From positions 3,162,001-3,226,000 of the forward strand of contig OZ253541.1 of assembly GCA_965262365.1 (NCBI GenBank): 64,000 nucleotides of DNA, written 5' to 3'. Shown here in pieces: positions 7,825 through 15,718 of the stretch. The notes under the pieces were generated by a model. That model was not told where the DNA came from. It saw only the letters and a list, made by a program, of their open reading frames with translations, and ran no database searches. The position numbers and the translations under genes are program-made. Source of the DNA: UBA6522 sp965262365. GTDB taxonomy: Bacteria > Pseudomonadota > Gammaproteobacteria > Steroidobacterales > Rariloculaceae. Position 1 is the stretch's first letter, and the number at the start of each line of letters is the position of its first letter.

Positions 7825-7892
7825 GAGGATTTGCCGGCGGATCCCGAGGGTCGGGCCGTTCGCCATCGAGCGCGGGTTGAGCAATCTGACAG
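7822..7892 (+). pseudogene. prpF relic with internal deletion
   Basis: Bases 7822-7850 match the prpF segment LEDLPADPE (compare 8658-8690). They jump directly to a segment matching PFAIERGL (compare 10602-10620). More than 200 bases between are absent. It has no start and no C-terminal part. Confidence 0.65.
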
Positions 7893-7958
7893 TTCAAGCT
7901 GCGCCCTCACCCCCCGACGGATGCATTCAACCCGCCCCGCCGGTAAGCTCCACCGGTC

Positions 7959-8010
7959 ATGTGCGGACGGTTCACTCAAAGGTTTTCGTGGCGGGAAGTG
8001 CATCGAGGCG
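7959..8010 (+). pseudogene. N-terminal stub of a SRAP/YedK-type DNA-protein crosslink peptidase
   Basis: ATG TGC GGA CGG TTC begins MCGRFTQRFSWREVH, the invariant opening of SRAP (HMCES/YedK) proteins, where Cys2 is the catalytic residue that caps abasic sites. After about 16 codons the sequence switches into the tctAB tail (GGACCAACCCTGGCTGACG). Only the start of the gene remains. Confidence 0.65.
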
Positions 8011-8020
8011 CTGGGGGACC

Positions 8021-8094
8021 AACCCTGGCTGACGGGACAAGTGCGATGACGCAGCGTGCGATCCCATGCATGTTCATGCGCGGAGGGACGTCCC
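8021..8094 (+). pseudogene. Repeat of the tctAB end and prpF start, prpF cut after about 16 codons
   Basis: Reads DQPWLTGQVR stop, then ATGACGCAGCGTGCG, the same junction seen at 6956, 8568 and 10259. The prpF part (MTQRAIPCMFMRGGTSR) stops at GACGTCCCG, where the left unit of the 1.7-kb tandem duplication begins. The native prpF has the same GACGTCCCG at this codon, so the breakpoint sits in a short homology. Confidence 0.75.
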
Positions 8095-8110
8095 GGAATC
8101 GGGAACCAAT

Positions 8111-8401
8111 CTACTGCGCGGCGGTGGAGGGCTCGCCAACCGGGATGTCGAGCCGGACCTCGATGCGCGCCACCCGCTCTCCCAACCGCGCGAGGTCGGC
8201 GCGCATGCCCGTCAGTTCCGTGCGCACCGCAGCGAAATCCTCCCGCATCTCCGTGCGAAGCAATGCCTGACCTTCCCGCGTTTCGGTGCGGATTGCGGCA
8301 TGATCGTCCCGCATTTCGGCACGCAAGCCGCCCAGCGACGTTATCAGGATGGCCGCCAACGCCACGCCCACGCCGATCACGGTATACATTTCCTTGTTCA
8401 T
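8111..8401 (-). CDS. Membrane-anchored coiled-coil protein, copy C
   Basis: A 96-residue protein. It opens MNKEMYTVIGVGVALAAILI, a single transmembrane helix, followed by about 65 residues of RTEMREDFAAVRTEL-type heptads predicting a long coiled coil, ending DIPVGEPSTAAQ. No catalytic motif is visible. It is antisense to the surrounding operon, and the sequence downstream of its stop is a truncated prpF. A longer version lies at 9786-10097. It is related in layout to the proteins at 1181 and 2300. Confidence 0.65.
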   Translation of the reverse strand: MNKEMYTVIGVGVALAAILITSLGGLRAEMRDDHAAIRTETREGQALLRTEMREDFAAVRTELTGMRADLARLGERVARIEVRLDIPVGEPSTAAQ

Positions 8402-8592
8402 CAGCGCCTCCGACCGAAGTGAAAGCCTAACATGACTTTCCCCCGGCCCGACGATGCCGACAAGGTCAGAATCTCCTCACAATGGGGTAATTCGCAAGCG
8501 GCGAACACTTGTAGCGCGGGCTTCGCTGGTGGAACTCCCCGGGGCCCAATTGCACAATACGTCGACCAACCCTGGCTGACGGGACAAGTGCG

Positions 8593-9732
8593 ATGACGCA
8601 GCGTGCGATTCCATGCATGTTCATGCGCGGCGGGACGTCCCGCGGGCCGTTTTTCCTGCTTGAGGATCTGCCGGCGGATCCCGAAGTTCGGGATCGCGTT
8701 CTGCTTGCGGCCATGGGCTCACCCGATCCGCGTCAGATCGACGGGCTCGGAGGCGCCACCACGGTGACGAGCAAGGTGGCGATGGTCAGTCCGTCGCAAC
8801 GGGCGGAGATTGATGTCGACTATCGCTTCGCGCAGGTGTGGCTCGACAAGGCCATCGTCGATACGGCGCCTTCCTGCGGGAACATGCTGGCCGGCGTTGG
8901 CCCATTTGCCATCGAACGCCGCCTGGTGATACCGGACGCCGACGAGACCCGGGTTCGCATCTTCGATGTCAATACCGGGAGCCGAATCGAGGCACTTGTC
9001 CAAACGCCGGGAGGGACCGTGACCTATGCCGGAGATCAGCGTATGGACGGGGTGCCGGGCACCGGGGCGCCGGTCGTGCTCAGCTTTAGTGACGTGGTGG
9101 GATCCAAGTGCGGTGCGCTGTTTCCGACCGGCGTCGTTCAGGAAGAAATCGATGGGGTGCCGGTTAGTTGTATTGACGTGGCGATGCCGATGGTGATCAT
9201 GCGCGCCGGGGACTTGGGCCTAAGCGGCTACGACCCGGATGAGATCACCGGCAATGCGGTGCTTATGGAACGTATCGAGAAGACAAGGCTTGAGGCTGGT
9301 CGCCGCATGGGACTCGGCGATGTGGCCGAATCAGTCGTCCCAAAGGTCGGTATTCTGGCGCCCGCACGGCGCGGCGGCGTGGTCTATTCGTGTTACCTGA
9401 CGCCGCATCACGTTCATGCGGCGCATGCGGTGACCGGAGTGATCTGCGTAACCTGTTGCGCGTCGATCCAGAATACCGTTGCAAGTGGGGTCGCCCGGCT
9501 ACCGGCAGAGCGGGTAACCGAGTCTGCCGCGGGCGGCGTTGCGGCTATTCGCATCGAGCATCCTTCCGGCGCCATCGACGTACGGCTGGAAACCGAGAGA
9601 GGCGGCGCGGAATTAAAGGTTCGGAGTGCCGGCATTACTCTAACGGCGCGCAAGATCATGGATGGCCAAGTGTTCGTGCCCGAGAGTTCGTGGTTGCGGC
9701 GCGAGAGAACCTGTGTTCGCCGAGACGTTTGA
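8593..9732 (+). CDS. PrpF-family isomerase/tautomerase (4-oxalomesaconate tautomerase-like), copy 1
   Basis: A 379-residue member of the PrpF family. It opens IPCMFMRGGTSRGPFF and has the family blocks AAMGSPDPRQIDGLGG (39-54), APSCGNMLAGVGPFA (about 91-105) and the C-terminal ARKIMDGQVFVP. PrpF-type enzymes move a double bond in unsaturated tricarboxylates (aconitate isomerisation, methylaconitate in the 2-methylcitrate cycle, or 4-oxalomesaconate tautomerisation). With TctC/TctAB and a tricarballylate-type dehydrogenase the natural substrate here is probably an unsaturated tricarboxylate (inference). It follows a degraded copy of the tctAB end. The last 13 residues after VPESS are atypical, suggesting a read-through into foreign sequence. 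Confidence 0.85.
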   Translation: MTQRAIPCMFMRGGTSRGPFFLLEDLPADPEVRDRVLLAAMGSPDPRQIDGLGGATTVTSKVAMVSPSQRAEIDVDYRFAQVWLDKAIVDTAPSCGNMLAGVGPFAIERRLVIPDADETRVRIFDVNTGSRIEALVQTPGGTVTYAGDQRMDGVPGTGAPVVLSFSDVVGSKCGALFPTGVVQEEIDGVPVSCIDVAMPMVIMRAGDLGLSGYDPDEITGNAVLMERIEKTRLEAGRRMGLGDVAESVVPKVGILAPARRGGVVYSCYLTPHHVHAAHAVTGVICVTCCASIQNTVASGVARLPAERVTESAAGGVAAIRIEHPSGAIDVRLETERGGAELKVRSAGITLTARKIMDGQVFVPESSWLRRERTCVRRDV

Positions 9733-9785
9733 ACGGTGTCCGCCCAGCCAAAACCGCAAACGACGTCCCGGAATCGGGAGCCAAT

Positions 9786-10097
9786 CTACTGCACGGCGGT
9801 GGAGGGCTCGCCAACCGGGATGTCGAGCCGGACCTCGATGCGCGCCACCCACTCGCCCAACCGCGCGAGGTCGGCGCGCATGTCCGTCAGTACCGTGCGC
9901 ACCGCAGCGAAATCCTCCCGCATCTCCGTGCGAAACAATGCCTGACCTTCCCGCATTTCGGTGCGGATTGCGGCATGCCCGTCCCGCATAGTGGAAAACT
10001 CGTCCCGCATTTCGGCACGCAAGCCGCCCAGCGACGTAATCAGGATGGCCGCCAACGCCACGCCCACGCCGATCACGGTATACATTTCCTTGTTCAT
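9786..10097 (-). CDS. Membrane-anchored coiled-coil protein, copy D
   Basis: A 103-residue version of copy C. The transmembrane helix is identical, and the coil has one extra 7-residue block (EFSTMRD) inserted after AEMRD, exactly one heptad. Coil length therefore changed without disturbing its register. The rest differs by scattered substitutions. Function is unknown; a periplasm-spanning or oligomerising spacer would fit (speculation). Confidence 0.65.
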   Translation of the reverse strand: MNKEMYTVIGVGVALAAILITSLGGLRAEMRDEFSTMRDGHAAIRTEMREGQALFRTEMREDFAAVRTVLTDMRADLARLGEWVARIEVRLDIPVGEPSTAVQ

Positions 10098-10288
10098 CAG
10101 CGCCTCCGACCGATGTGAAAGCCTAACATGACCTTCCCCCGCCCCGACGATGCCGACAAGGTCAGAATCTCCTCAAAATGGGGTAATTCGCAAGCGGCGA
10201 ACACTTGTAGCGCGGGCTTCGCTGGTGGAACTCCCCGGGGCCCAATTGCACAATACGTCGACCAACCCTGGTTGACGGGACAAGTGCG

Positions 10289-11320
10289 ATGACGCAGCGA
10301 GCGATTCCTTGCATGTTCATGCGCGGCGGGACGTCCCGCGGGCCGTTTTTCCTGCTTGAGGATTTGCCGGCGGATCCCGAGGTCCGGGATCGCGTTCTGC
10401 TTGCGGCCATGGGCTCACCCGACCCGCGTCAGATCGACGGGCTCGGAGGCGCCACCACGGTGACGAGCAAGGTGGCGATGGTCAGTCCGTCGCAACGCCC
10501 GGGTATCGATGTCGACTATCGCTTTGCGCAGGTGTGGCTCGACAAGGCCATCGTCGATACGGCGCCCTCCTGCGGGAACATGCTGGCCGGTGTCGGCCCA
10601 TTCGCCATCGAACGCGGCCTGGTGACACCGGACGCCGACGAGACCCGGGTCCGCATCTTCGATGTCAATACCGGGAGCCGAATCAAGGCCATCGTCCAGA
10701 CGCCGGGAGGGACCGTGACCTATGCCGGAGATCAGCGCATAGACGGGGTGCCGGGCACCGGGGCGCCGGTGGTGCTCAGGTTTAGCGATGTGGTGGGGTC
10801 CAAGTGTGGGGCGATGTTTCCGACTGGGACTGTGCAGGAAGAAATTGAAGGGGTGGCGGTTAGTTGTGTTGATGTGGCGATGCCGATGGTGATGATGCGG
10901 GCCGGGGACCTTGGCCTGAGTGGCTATGATCCGGGTGAGATCACCGGTAATGCGGTGCCTATGGAGCGGATTGAGAAGATAAGGCTTGAGGCCGGACGGC
11001 GGATGGGGCTTGGTGATGTGGCTGAATCTGTGGTCCCCAAGGTCGGTATTCTGGCGCCCCCACGGCGCGGGGGCGTGGTCTATTCGTGTTATTTGACGCC
11101 GCATCATGTTCATGCTGCTCATGCGGTGACCGGTGCGATTTGTGTGGCTTGCTGCGTGTCTATCCAGGGGACCGTTTCAAATAGGGTCGCCCGGCTACCC
11201 GCACAGCGGGTAACCGGGCCTACTAAGGGAGTCATTTCGACTATCCGAGTCGAGCATCCTTCCGGCACCAGCGAGGTACGTCTGCAATCAGAGAGAGGCT
11301 GCGCGGAATTGAATGTTTAG
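10289..11320 (+). CDS. PrpF-family isomerase/tautomerase, copy 2, shortened by a nonsense codon
   Basis: A 343-residue near copy of the protein at 8593, with the same RGGTSRGPFF, IDGLGG and APSCGN blocks. The frame ends at TAG 11318-11320 where copy 1 continues with RSAGITLTARKIMDG. The frame stays open after the TAG and still encodes RAGIVLTARKIMDGIVFVP up to 11394, so this is a single nonsense change. The lost residues include the conserved C-terminal block, so the product may be inactive. Codon use in its second half (GGG, TTG, GTG rich) differs from copy 1, so the two copies have diverged or been partly converted. Confidence 0.75.
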   Translation: MTQRAIPCMFMRGGTSRGPFFLLEDLPADPEVRDRVLLAAMGSPDPRQIDGLGGATTVTSKVAMVSPSQRPGIDVDYRFAQVWLDKAIVDTAPSCGNMLAGVGPFAIERGLVTPDADETRVRIFDVNTGSRIKAIVQTPGGTVTYAGDQRIDGVPGTGAPVVLRFSDVVGSKCGAMFPTGTVQEEIEGVAVSCVDVAMPMVMMRAGDLGLSGYDPGEITGNAVPMERIEKIRLEAGRRMGLGDVAESVVPKVGILAPPRRGGVVYSCYLTPHHVHAAHAVTGAICVACCVSIQGTVSNRVARLPAQRVTGPTKGVISTIRVEHPSGTSEVRLQSERGCAELNV

Positions 11321-11394
11321 CGTGCCGGCATTGTTCTTACAGCACGCAAGATTATGGATGGCATAGTATTTGTGCCGAAAAACGTGGGACTGTA

Positions 11395-11723
11395 GTCTCG
11401 CACGGTGAGCCTTGCTTAGTTGGTGACGCGAATACGATGCCATATGTTCGACCTGCAAGCCGTTACTGTCTGGTTTTTTGGTGTAGCGAGTGCGCTCCAT
11501 TGGAACTGCAGGAAGTCTCACGACTACCATAACTTTACACAGGGACGAGACGTTTCCGATTCCTGATTGACAGAATGAATAACATTTCATTAGCCAAACA
11601 ACGATTAGGGTAGTACTAAGCCATCCGAGCGTCGCCTTAAGCGTCGTCTCCACGATATGCTATCAGATTGACCTGCGTAGGTCAGATGTCACAATGTGAC
11701 GACGAAATTACGAGATTAGTTTA
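11395..11723. other. Left border of the AT-rich accessory region, no clear gene
   Basis: The base composition changes visibly here. A minus-strand open stretch with a possible membrane helix (about 11580-11650) exists, but it runs into prpF antisense and has no family features. The segment must hold the promoter of the caspase gene. I see no tRNA and no repeat that would mark an attachment site. Confidence 0.4.
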
Positions 11724-13469
11724 GTGCTTTACAAAGAACATTACTCAAACAGTTGGGCGCTGTTGATCGGAATTGACAACTATGAATACGCCTCTCCTCT
11801 TGCATACGCATGTAATGACGCAAAAGGCATAGGACACGCACTGGTAAATTCGTTTAACTTCCCTGAAGACAATGTTTTGCTGCTTCTCAACGGAGATGCT
11901 ACACGAGCATCCATCATGGAAAGCTATCTTTCGTTAGCGGAACGCGTCGAGCCTAACGATAGAATTGTCTTCTTCTTCGCTGGCCACGGTCACACGGTCC
12001 AAGGTCGAGGAGGGGACACAGGGTTCTTGTTTCCTGCCGATGGTACCGCGGACAAATTGTCAACGTTAATCAGATGGGATGATCTAACGAAGAATGCTGA
12101 TTTAATCTGTGCAAAACACATGCTGTTCATTATGGATACCTGTTATGGCGGCCTTGCATTAACGAGACTTGCGTCGCCCGGCAGTATGCGTTTTCTGAAG
12201 AACATGCTCACTCGCTATTCAAGACAAGTTCTAACGGCAGGAAAGGCTGATGAGGTTGTTGCAGACTCCGGTGGTCCGCGTGAAGGCCATTCGATCTTTA
12301 CAGGTCATCTACTTGATGCCTTTGATGGTGCCGCGTCAAGCGAAAAAAACGTGCTAACGGCCGGAGAGGTAATGGCGTATGTGTATGATAGAGTAGCTAA
12401 AGATCAGTACTCCCAGCAAACACCACATTTCGGATCATTTGATGGTGAAGGGGATTTGGTATTGATGCCGGAAATGCCAATTCAAGCGCAGGCTGACAGC
12501 AAGGCGGACAACGTGTTGGTCGCAATTCCCGCATCACTAACAGCGCCGGAACAAACAAATCAATCTATCTCCTTGGAAACTCAAGTAAAGCAGTATCTTT
12601 CAGATCCAAAATATCGCATCGTTCTCGATGACTTGGTGATGGCGAAGACTAGAGAGGCATTTTACAGACTTGGTCGCACTGACCGCTCCATGCAATCCAC
12701 AGAAGTAACGTCAGAAACCTTTGTTGAACGTCTTCAACACTATGAGTCCTGCATGGCTGATCTTCGATTGATAGTTGCGCTTATCGCGCGATGGGGAGGG
12801 GACGAGCACAGATCAATACTCGAAAGGGTTTTTGCTAGAATCGGAGAAGTACACGAAATGACTGGTGGCCTAGTTTTATGGTTGGGCTTACGGTGGTATT
12901 CAGTAAATCTATTGCTATACACCGGCGGAATCGCCGCGTTGACATCGTCGAACTATGCAAACCTTCATTGTATGCTTACCACAGCGATCCAAAAGCCAAG
13001 CAATCGGAACGAGAGTGTCCCTTTGATTTTGCCCACAATGAAAGGACGACTGGACGTCACGCGAACTAAGGCATGGAAGCTTGTGCCTGGGCATGAAAGG
13101 AATTATGTTCCAGAGAGTGAATACGCTTTCAGGGAAACTCAACCAACTGTCGAAGACCTCTTTTTTCTGGGAAAATCATATGAGGTCCTGTTTGATCGAT
13201 TCGAGATACTGATGTCTTTAACATATGCACACATTGACTGGGACGGAGCGCATGAATCTGATATATGGGGACCGGCAGGTCGATTTTGGTGGAAGTACCA
13301 GAGTAGAGGAATGGCATCGAACCCATTCTCACAACTGTGCAAGGAAGCAGCGTCACTTAAAGAACAATGGGATCCCTTGAGAGCTGGATTTTTCGGTGGT
13401 TCGTATGCAAGATTTGAGTCTATTACAGGTGCTTACGAAAAGATACTTGGAGGGCTACATTGGTATTAG
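11724..13469 (+). CDS. Caspase-family (peptidase C14) protein with a large unassigned C-terminal region
   Basis: A 581-residue protein. Residues about 8-250 form a caspase/metacaspase domain: WALLIGIDNY, the catalytic His in FFFAGHGHT (His88) and the catalytic Cys in MDTCYGG (Cys140), so a cysteine protease dyad is intact. Residues about 300-581 are a separate helical region (LVALIARWGG..HEMTGGLVLWLGLRWYS..) with a moderately hydrophobic centre that I do not recognise. In prokaryotic conflict systems caspase domains act as suicide effectors fused to sensing or adaptor regions. The GTG at 11724 is taken as start because the domain begins eight residues later. It is AT-rich compared with the operon to its left. 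A HEPN-like gene follows on the same strand. Confidence 0.8.
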   Translation: MLYKEHYSNSWALLIGIDNYEYASPLAYACNDAKGIGHALVNSFNFPEDNVLLLLNGDATRASIMESYLSLAERVEPNDRIVFFFAGHGHTVQGRGGDTGFLFPADGTADKLSTLIRWDDLTKNADLICAKHMLFIMDTCYGGLALTRLASPGSMRFLKNMLTRYSRQVLTAGKADEVVADSGGPREGHSIFTGHLLDAFDGAASSEKNVLTAGEVMAYVYDRVAKDQYSQQTPHFGSFDGEGDLVLMPEMPIQAQADSKADNVLVAIPASLTAPEQTNQSISLETQVKQYLSDPKYRIVLDDLVMAKTREAFYRLGRTDRSMQSTEVTSETFVERLQHYESCMADLRLIVALIARWGGDEHRSILERVFARIGEVHEMTGGLVLWLGLRWYSVNLLLYTGGIAALTSSNYANLHCMLTTAIQKPSNRNESVPLILPTMKGRLDVTRTKAWKLVPGHERNYVPESEYAFRETQPTVEDLFFLGKSYEVLFDRFEILMSLTYAHIDWDGAHESDIWGPAGRFWWKYQSRGMASNPFSQLCKEAASLKEQWDPLRAGFFGGSYARFESITGAYEKILGGLHWY

Positions 13470-13690
13470 TTGAGCGCTCCAGAGCGCTTCAGACTGACAT
13501 TGTAGTTTCAAAACGTGAAATGGTCGTCTGCGAACATCTCGATCTTGTCATCGTATCTCTGTCGCAAGCACAAACACGAATAGTGGCTGCGTGATGATAT
13601 TGACAATCCCTATTTCACTTGGAATTCATAAATTCAACAGGCACAAGTTCAAACCAAGGCGTATGCCTTGGGTGGTTAGGACGAGAGATT

Positions 13691-14179
13691 ATGGAAATTC
13701 CACATACCGAATTGGAAATGGATTGCTCTAGAATCGATGACCACCCTCAATACGCCGTTCGGTTCTTTAAGATCATGATGCGGCTGGAGTACGCGCTCAA
13801 ACAACTTGGGTATGCAAAATCCAAAGGACACCAAATTCGATTGGAAAGGGAACGGTACGTAAAGGAGAGGCTTGGACAAAGTTCTTTGCTTCAATTCCTC
13901 GAAAACAATTCGCTTGTTGTACTGCTGAATCGGCCACCCAGTTATCAGATCATCAAACCTAGTCGTGGATTGTCGTGGGAGCTAGCGAAGCCGGTCAAGA
14001 CAACGACAGATTTATTGCACGCTGTTTGGCGTGTGCGAAATAACCTATTTCACGGCGGTAAGAGCGGAGATCCAGATTACGATCGCAACGATGAGCTGAT
14101 TGTAGACAGTATCACAGTAATTTCCAGGATTCTTCAACAGGACTATGAGCTACACGATCTGTTTGGCGGCAGGTATTGA
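13691..14179 (+). CDS. HEPN-like protein
   Basis: A 162-residue helical protein. Residues 116-121 read RNNLFH, the R-x4-H motif of HEPN ribonucleases, in a VWRVRNNLFHGG setting typical of that helix. HEPN proteins are common RNA-cleaving effectors in toxin and defence systems, but many are non-catalytic. It lies about 220 bases behind the caspase gene on the same strand. A small AGCGCT/AGCGCT hairpin at 13473-13488 lies between them, so they may be separate transcripts. I take the ATG at 13691; a TTG at 13619 would add 24 residues. Confidence 0.6.
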   Translation: MEIPHTELEMDCSRIDDHPQYAVRFFKIMMRLEYALKQLGYAKSKGHQIRLERERYVKERLGQSSLLQFLENNSLVVLLNRPPSYQIIKPSRGLSWELAKPVKTTTDLLHAVWRVRNNLFHGGKSGDPDYDRNDELIVDSITVISRILQQDYELHDLFGGRY

Positions 14180-14242
14180 CCATCACCCGTACTTACAAGG
14201 AAACTAGTGCTTCCCCATACCAACTAAACTTTATGAAGGACT

Positions 14243-15253
14243 TCAGTGCTCATCATCATTATCATAAAGTGTTAGCAAACTCTGACTGTATTGATTTTCC
14301 AGAATCTCCTGCACCTCCTCAAGATAGAACTTCTCACTGATTAGTTCGTTGTCGTAACCATACGTCATCTCAATTCTTGCGCGACAGTTAAGTGCGTCAC
14401 CCGGCCTAACATCTACTCCGCGACCTTGAAAGGTGGCTAGCCATGTTTCATCTTCAACTTTTGCGGATATAGGAGTTGTGCCGTGGCGTAACTGCCACAT
14501 GCTAGTGCCCAAATAGTCTGGCTTTCGTACAATAAATACCATCCTTGGCACGGTATGAACTTGGATTTCCTTGATGGCTAGTTCTTCTAACTTTTCAAGA
14601 TCACATCGCAATGTTAAGTCGAAATCAAAATCCTCATTTCCCGGTGTAATAACAGATGCTTTATCGCCCTCTATAAGATGGTCCTTGATCCCTTCAAAAT
14701 TCCTAATGGCCGATACTAGAGCCTGTGGGCTCACAGGTAGATAGTCGCCCAGATGTCGCACATCAGTCTCAGCAGCAAGCTCTTGTAATTCTCGTCCGAG
14801 TTCTGGAAGATCTCTGTGTGTCTCATCGTTGTCAATCCATTTTAAGACCAAATACTTCGCCTTCACGAGAAATTGGCCAATGAGCGGCTTCCAGTCAATA
14901 TCCTTCAAGGCTTGATCGTCAATTGCATTTACTACATAACGCAACCACGTTTTCAGTGATCCAGCCTCAATATCTTCGATAACCAGTACAGTTTCAATGC
15001 TGGTATCAATTGAGGACACCAATTCACGGTCTATGTGTTCACATGCTCGGATAAATGCATGTGTGGCGGCAAAAACCCGCGCTGCTGGTCCTTCGCCTTT
15101 CTCAAAATCGATGTAGAAGGCAAAGTTCGCCGATGGTGGTTCTGAGTCTTGGACTGTTTCGGTTACGTCAGGTCGCACCATCGCTCCCTCCAAGCCTGAA
15201 TGAGTCGGGGCAGAGTCTATCACGGCATCCGCTAGGCCCTCATCAAGACGCAC
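14243..15253 (-). CDS. Unrecognised protein, 336 residues
   Basis: I do not recognise this family. The protein is acidic and mostly helical in its first 200 residues (FAATHAFIRACEHIDRELVSSID.., WKPLIGQFLVKAKYLVLKW). It has a predicted beta-rich C-terminal third containing VFIVRKPDYLGTSMWQLRHG and ending in an acidic tail. No signal peptide or membrane helix is seen. It is convergent with the HEPN-like gene. The start is uncertain: the ATG at 15253 or an in-frame ATG 24 codons later (15181). Its position and AT-rich composition suggest it belongs to the accessory region. Confidence 0.6.
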   Translation of the reverse strand: MRLDEGLADAVIDSAPTHSGLEGAMVRPDVTETVQDSEPPSANFAFYIDFEKGEGPAARVFAATHAFIRACEHIDRELVSSIDTSIETVLVIEDIEAGSLKTWLRYVVNAIDDQALKDIDWKPLIGQFLVKAKYLVLKWIDNDETHRDLPELGRELQELAAETDVRHLGDYLPVSPQALVSAIRNFEGIKDHLIEGDKASVITPGNEDFDFDLTLRCDLEKLEELAIKEIQVHTVPRMVFIVRKPDYLGTSMWQLRHGTTPISAKVEDETWLATFQGRGVDVRPGDALNCRARIEMTYGYDNELISEKFYLEEVQEILENQYSQSLLTLYDNDDEH

Positions 15254-15718
15254 GGACGTGATCCGAAGCTCGCCCCAGTTGGCAAACTATTGAATGAATC
15301 AGACCTCATAGTAAAGGCCGTCGATCACGGCCTGATGGTCTGCCGTGGCGCACGCCCGCACGACAGGAATCTTGCCGGATACGATATTCCGGTTGTCGTG
15401 GTTCAAAGTTGATCGGTCACCGCCAATCCCTCTACCACGCCAATACGCATTCGGGCAGTTCATCCGCGCTGACTTACCCCAGCAAAACCGGGTCGCCAGC
15501 GCCGTTTTCCACGCGGCTCCATGGCCACCACCACTGCCGCTGAAACGCCCTTTTTCGTGGTGGTTGAAGAAGCTGCGCCAGAGGCGCGCAACGCCAGAGG
15601 CGCCACCGGTACGGGCGTTCCCCCGATAATCGCTTGGGTACCTAGGCGTCAAATTTCGAATTCGCCGTCTAGGGTCAGGTGGCCTTCTAGGAAGATGCAT
15701 AGCAATTGCATTCTCGTT
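15254..15718. other. Spacer without a convincing gene
   Basis: GC-rich, unlike its left neighbour. A minus-strand open frame (15299-15700) ends in a protein-like stretch (GIPVVRACATADHQAVIDG type), but its beginning looks like random GC-rich translation. It could be the 3' relic of a lost gene. Nothing else is seen. Confidence 0.3.

Larger units (their letters stand above)
8087..9761 (+). repeat. Tandem duplication, unit 1
   Basis: A 1,675-bp unit repeated directly from 9762. It contains the antisense coil gene, the last 25 or so codons of tctAB in degraded form, and the whole prpF. Spacing between the two prpF starts is 1,696 bases; the extra 21 bases are one 7-residue insertion in the coil gene of unit 2. 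Both units open with GACGTCCCGGAATCGGGA. Confidence 0.85.
9762..11394 (+). repeat. Tandem duplication, unit 2
   Basis: Second copy of the unit at 8087-9761. The right end is lost where the AT-richer defence region begins, just after the prpF 3' end near 11394. Confidence 0.85.

Noticed and set aside
15299..15700. 133-residue minus-strand frame
   Set aside because: Its end looks protein-like but its beginning does not, and there is no start context or family match. Kept only as a note.
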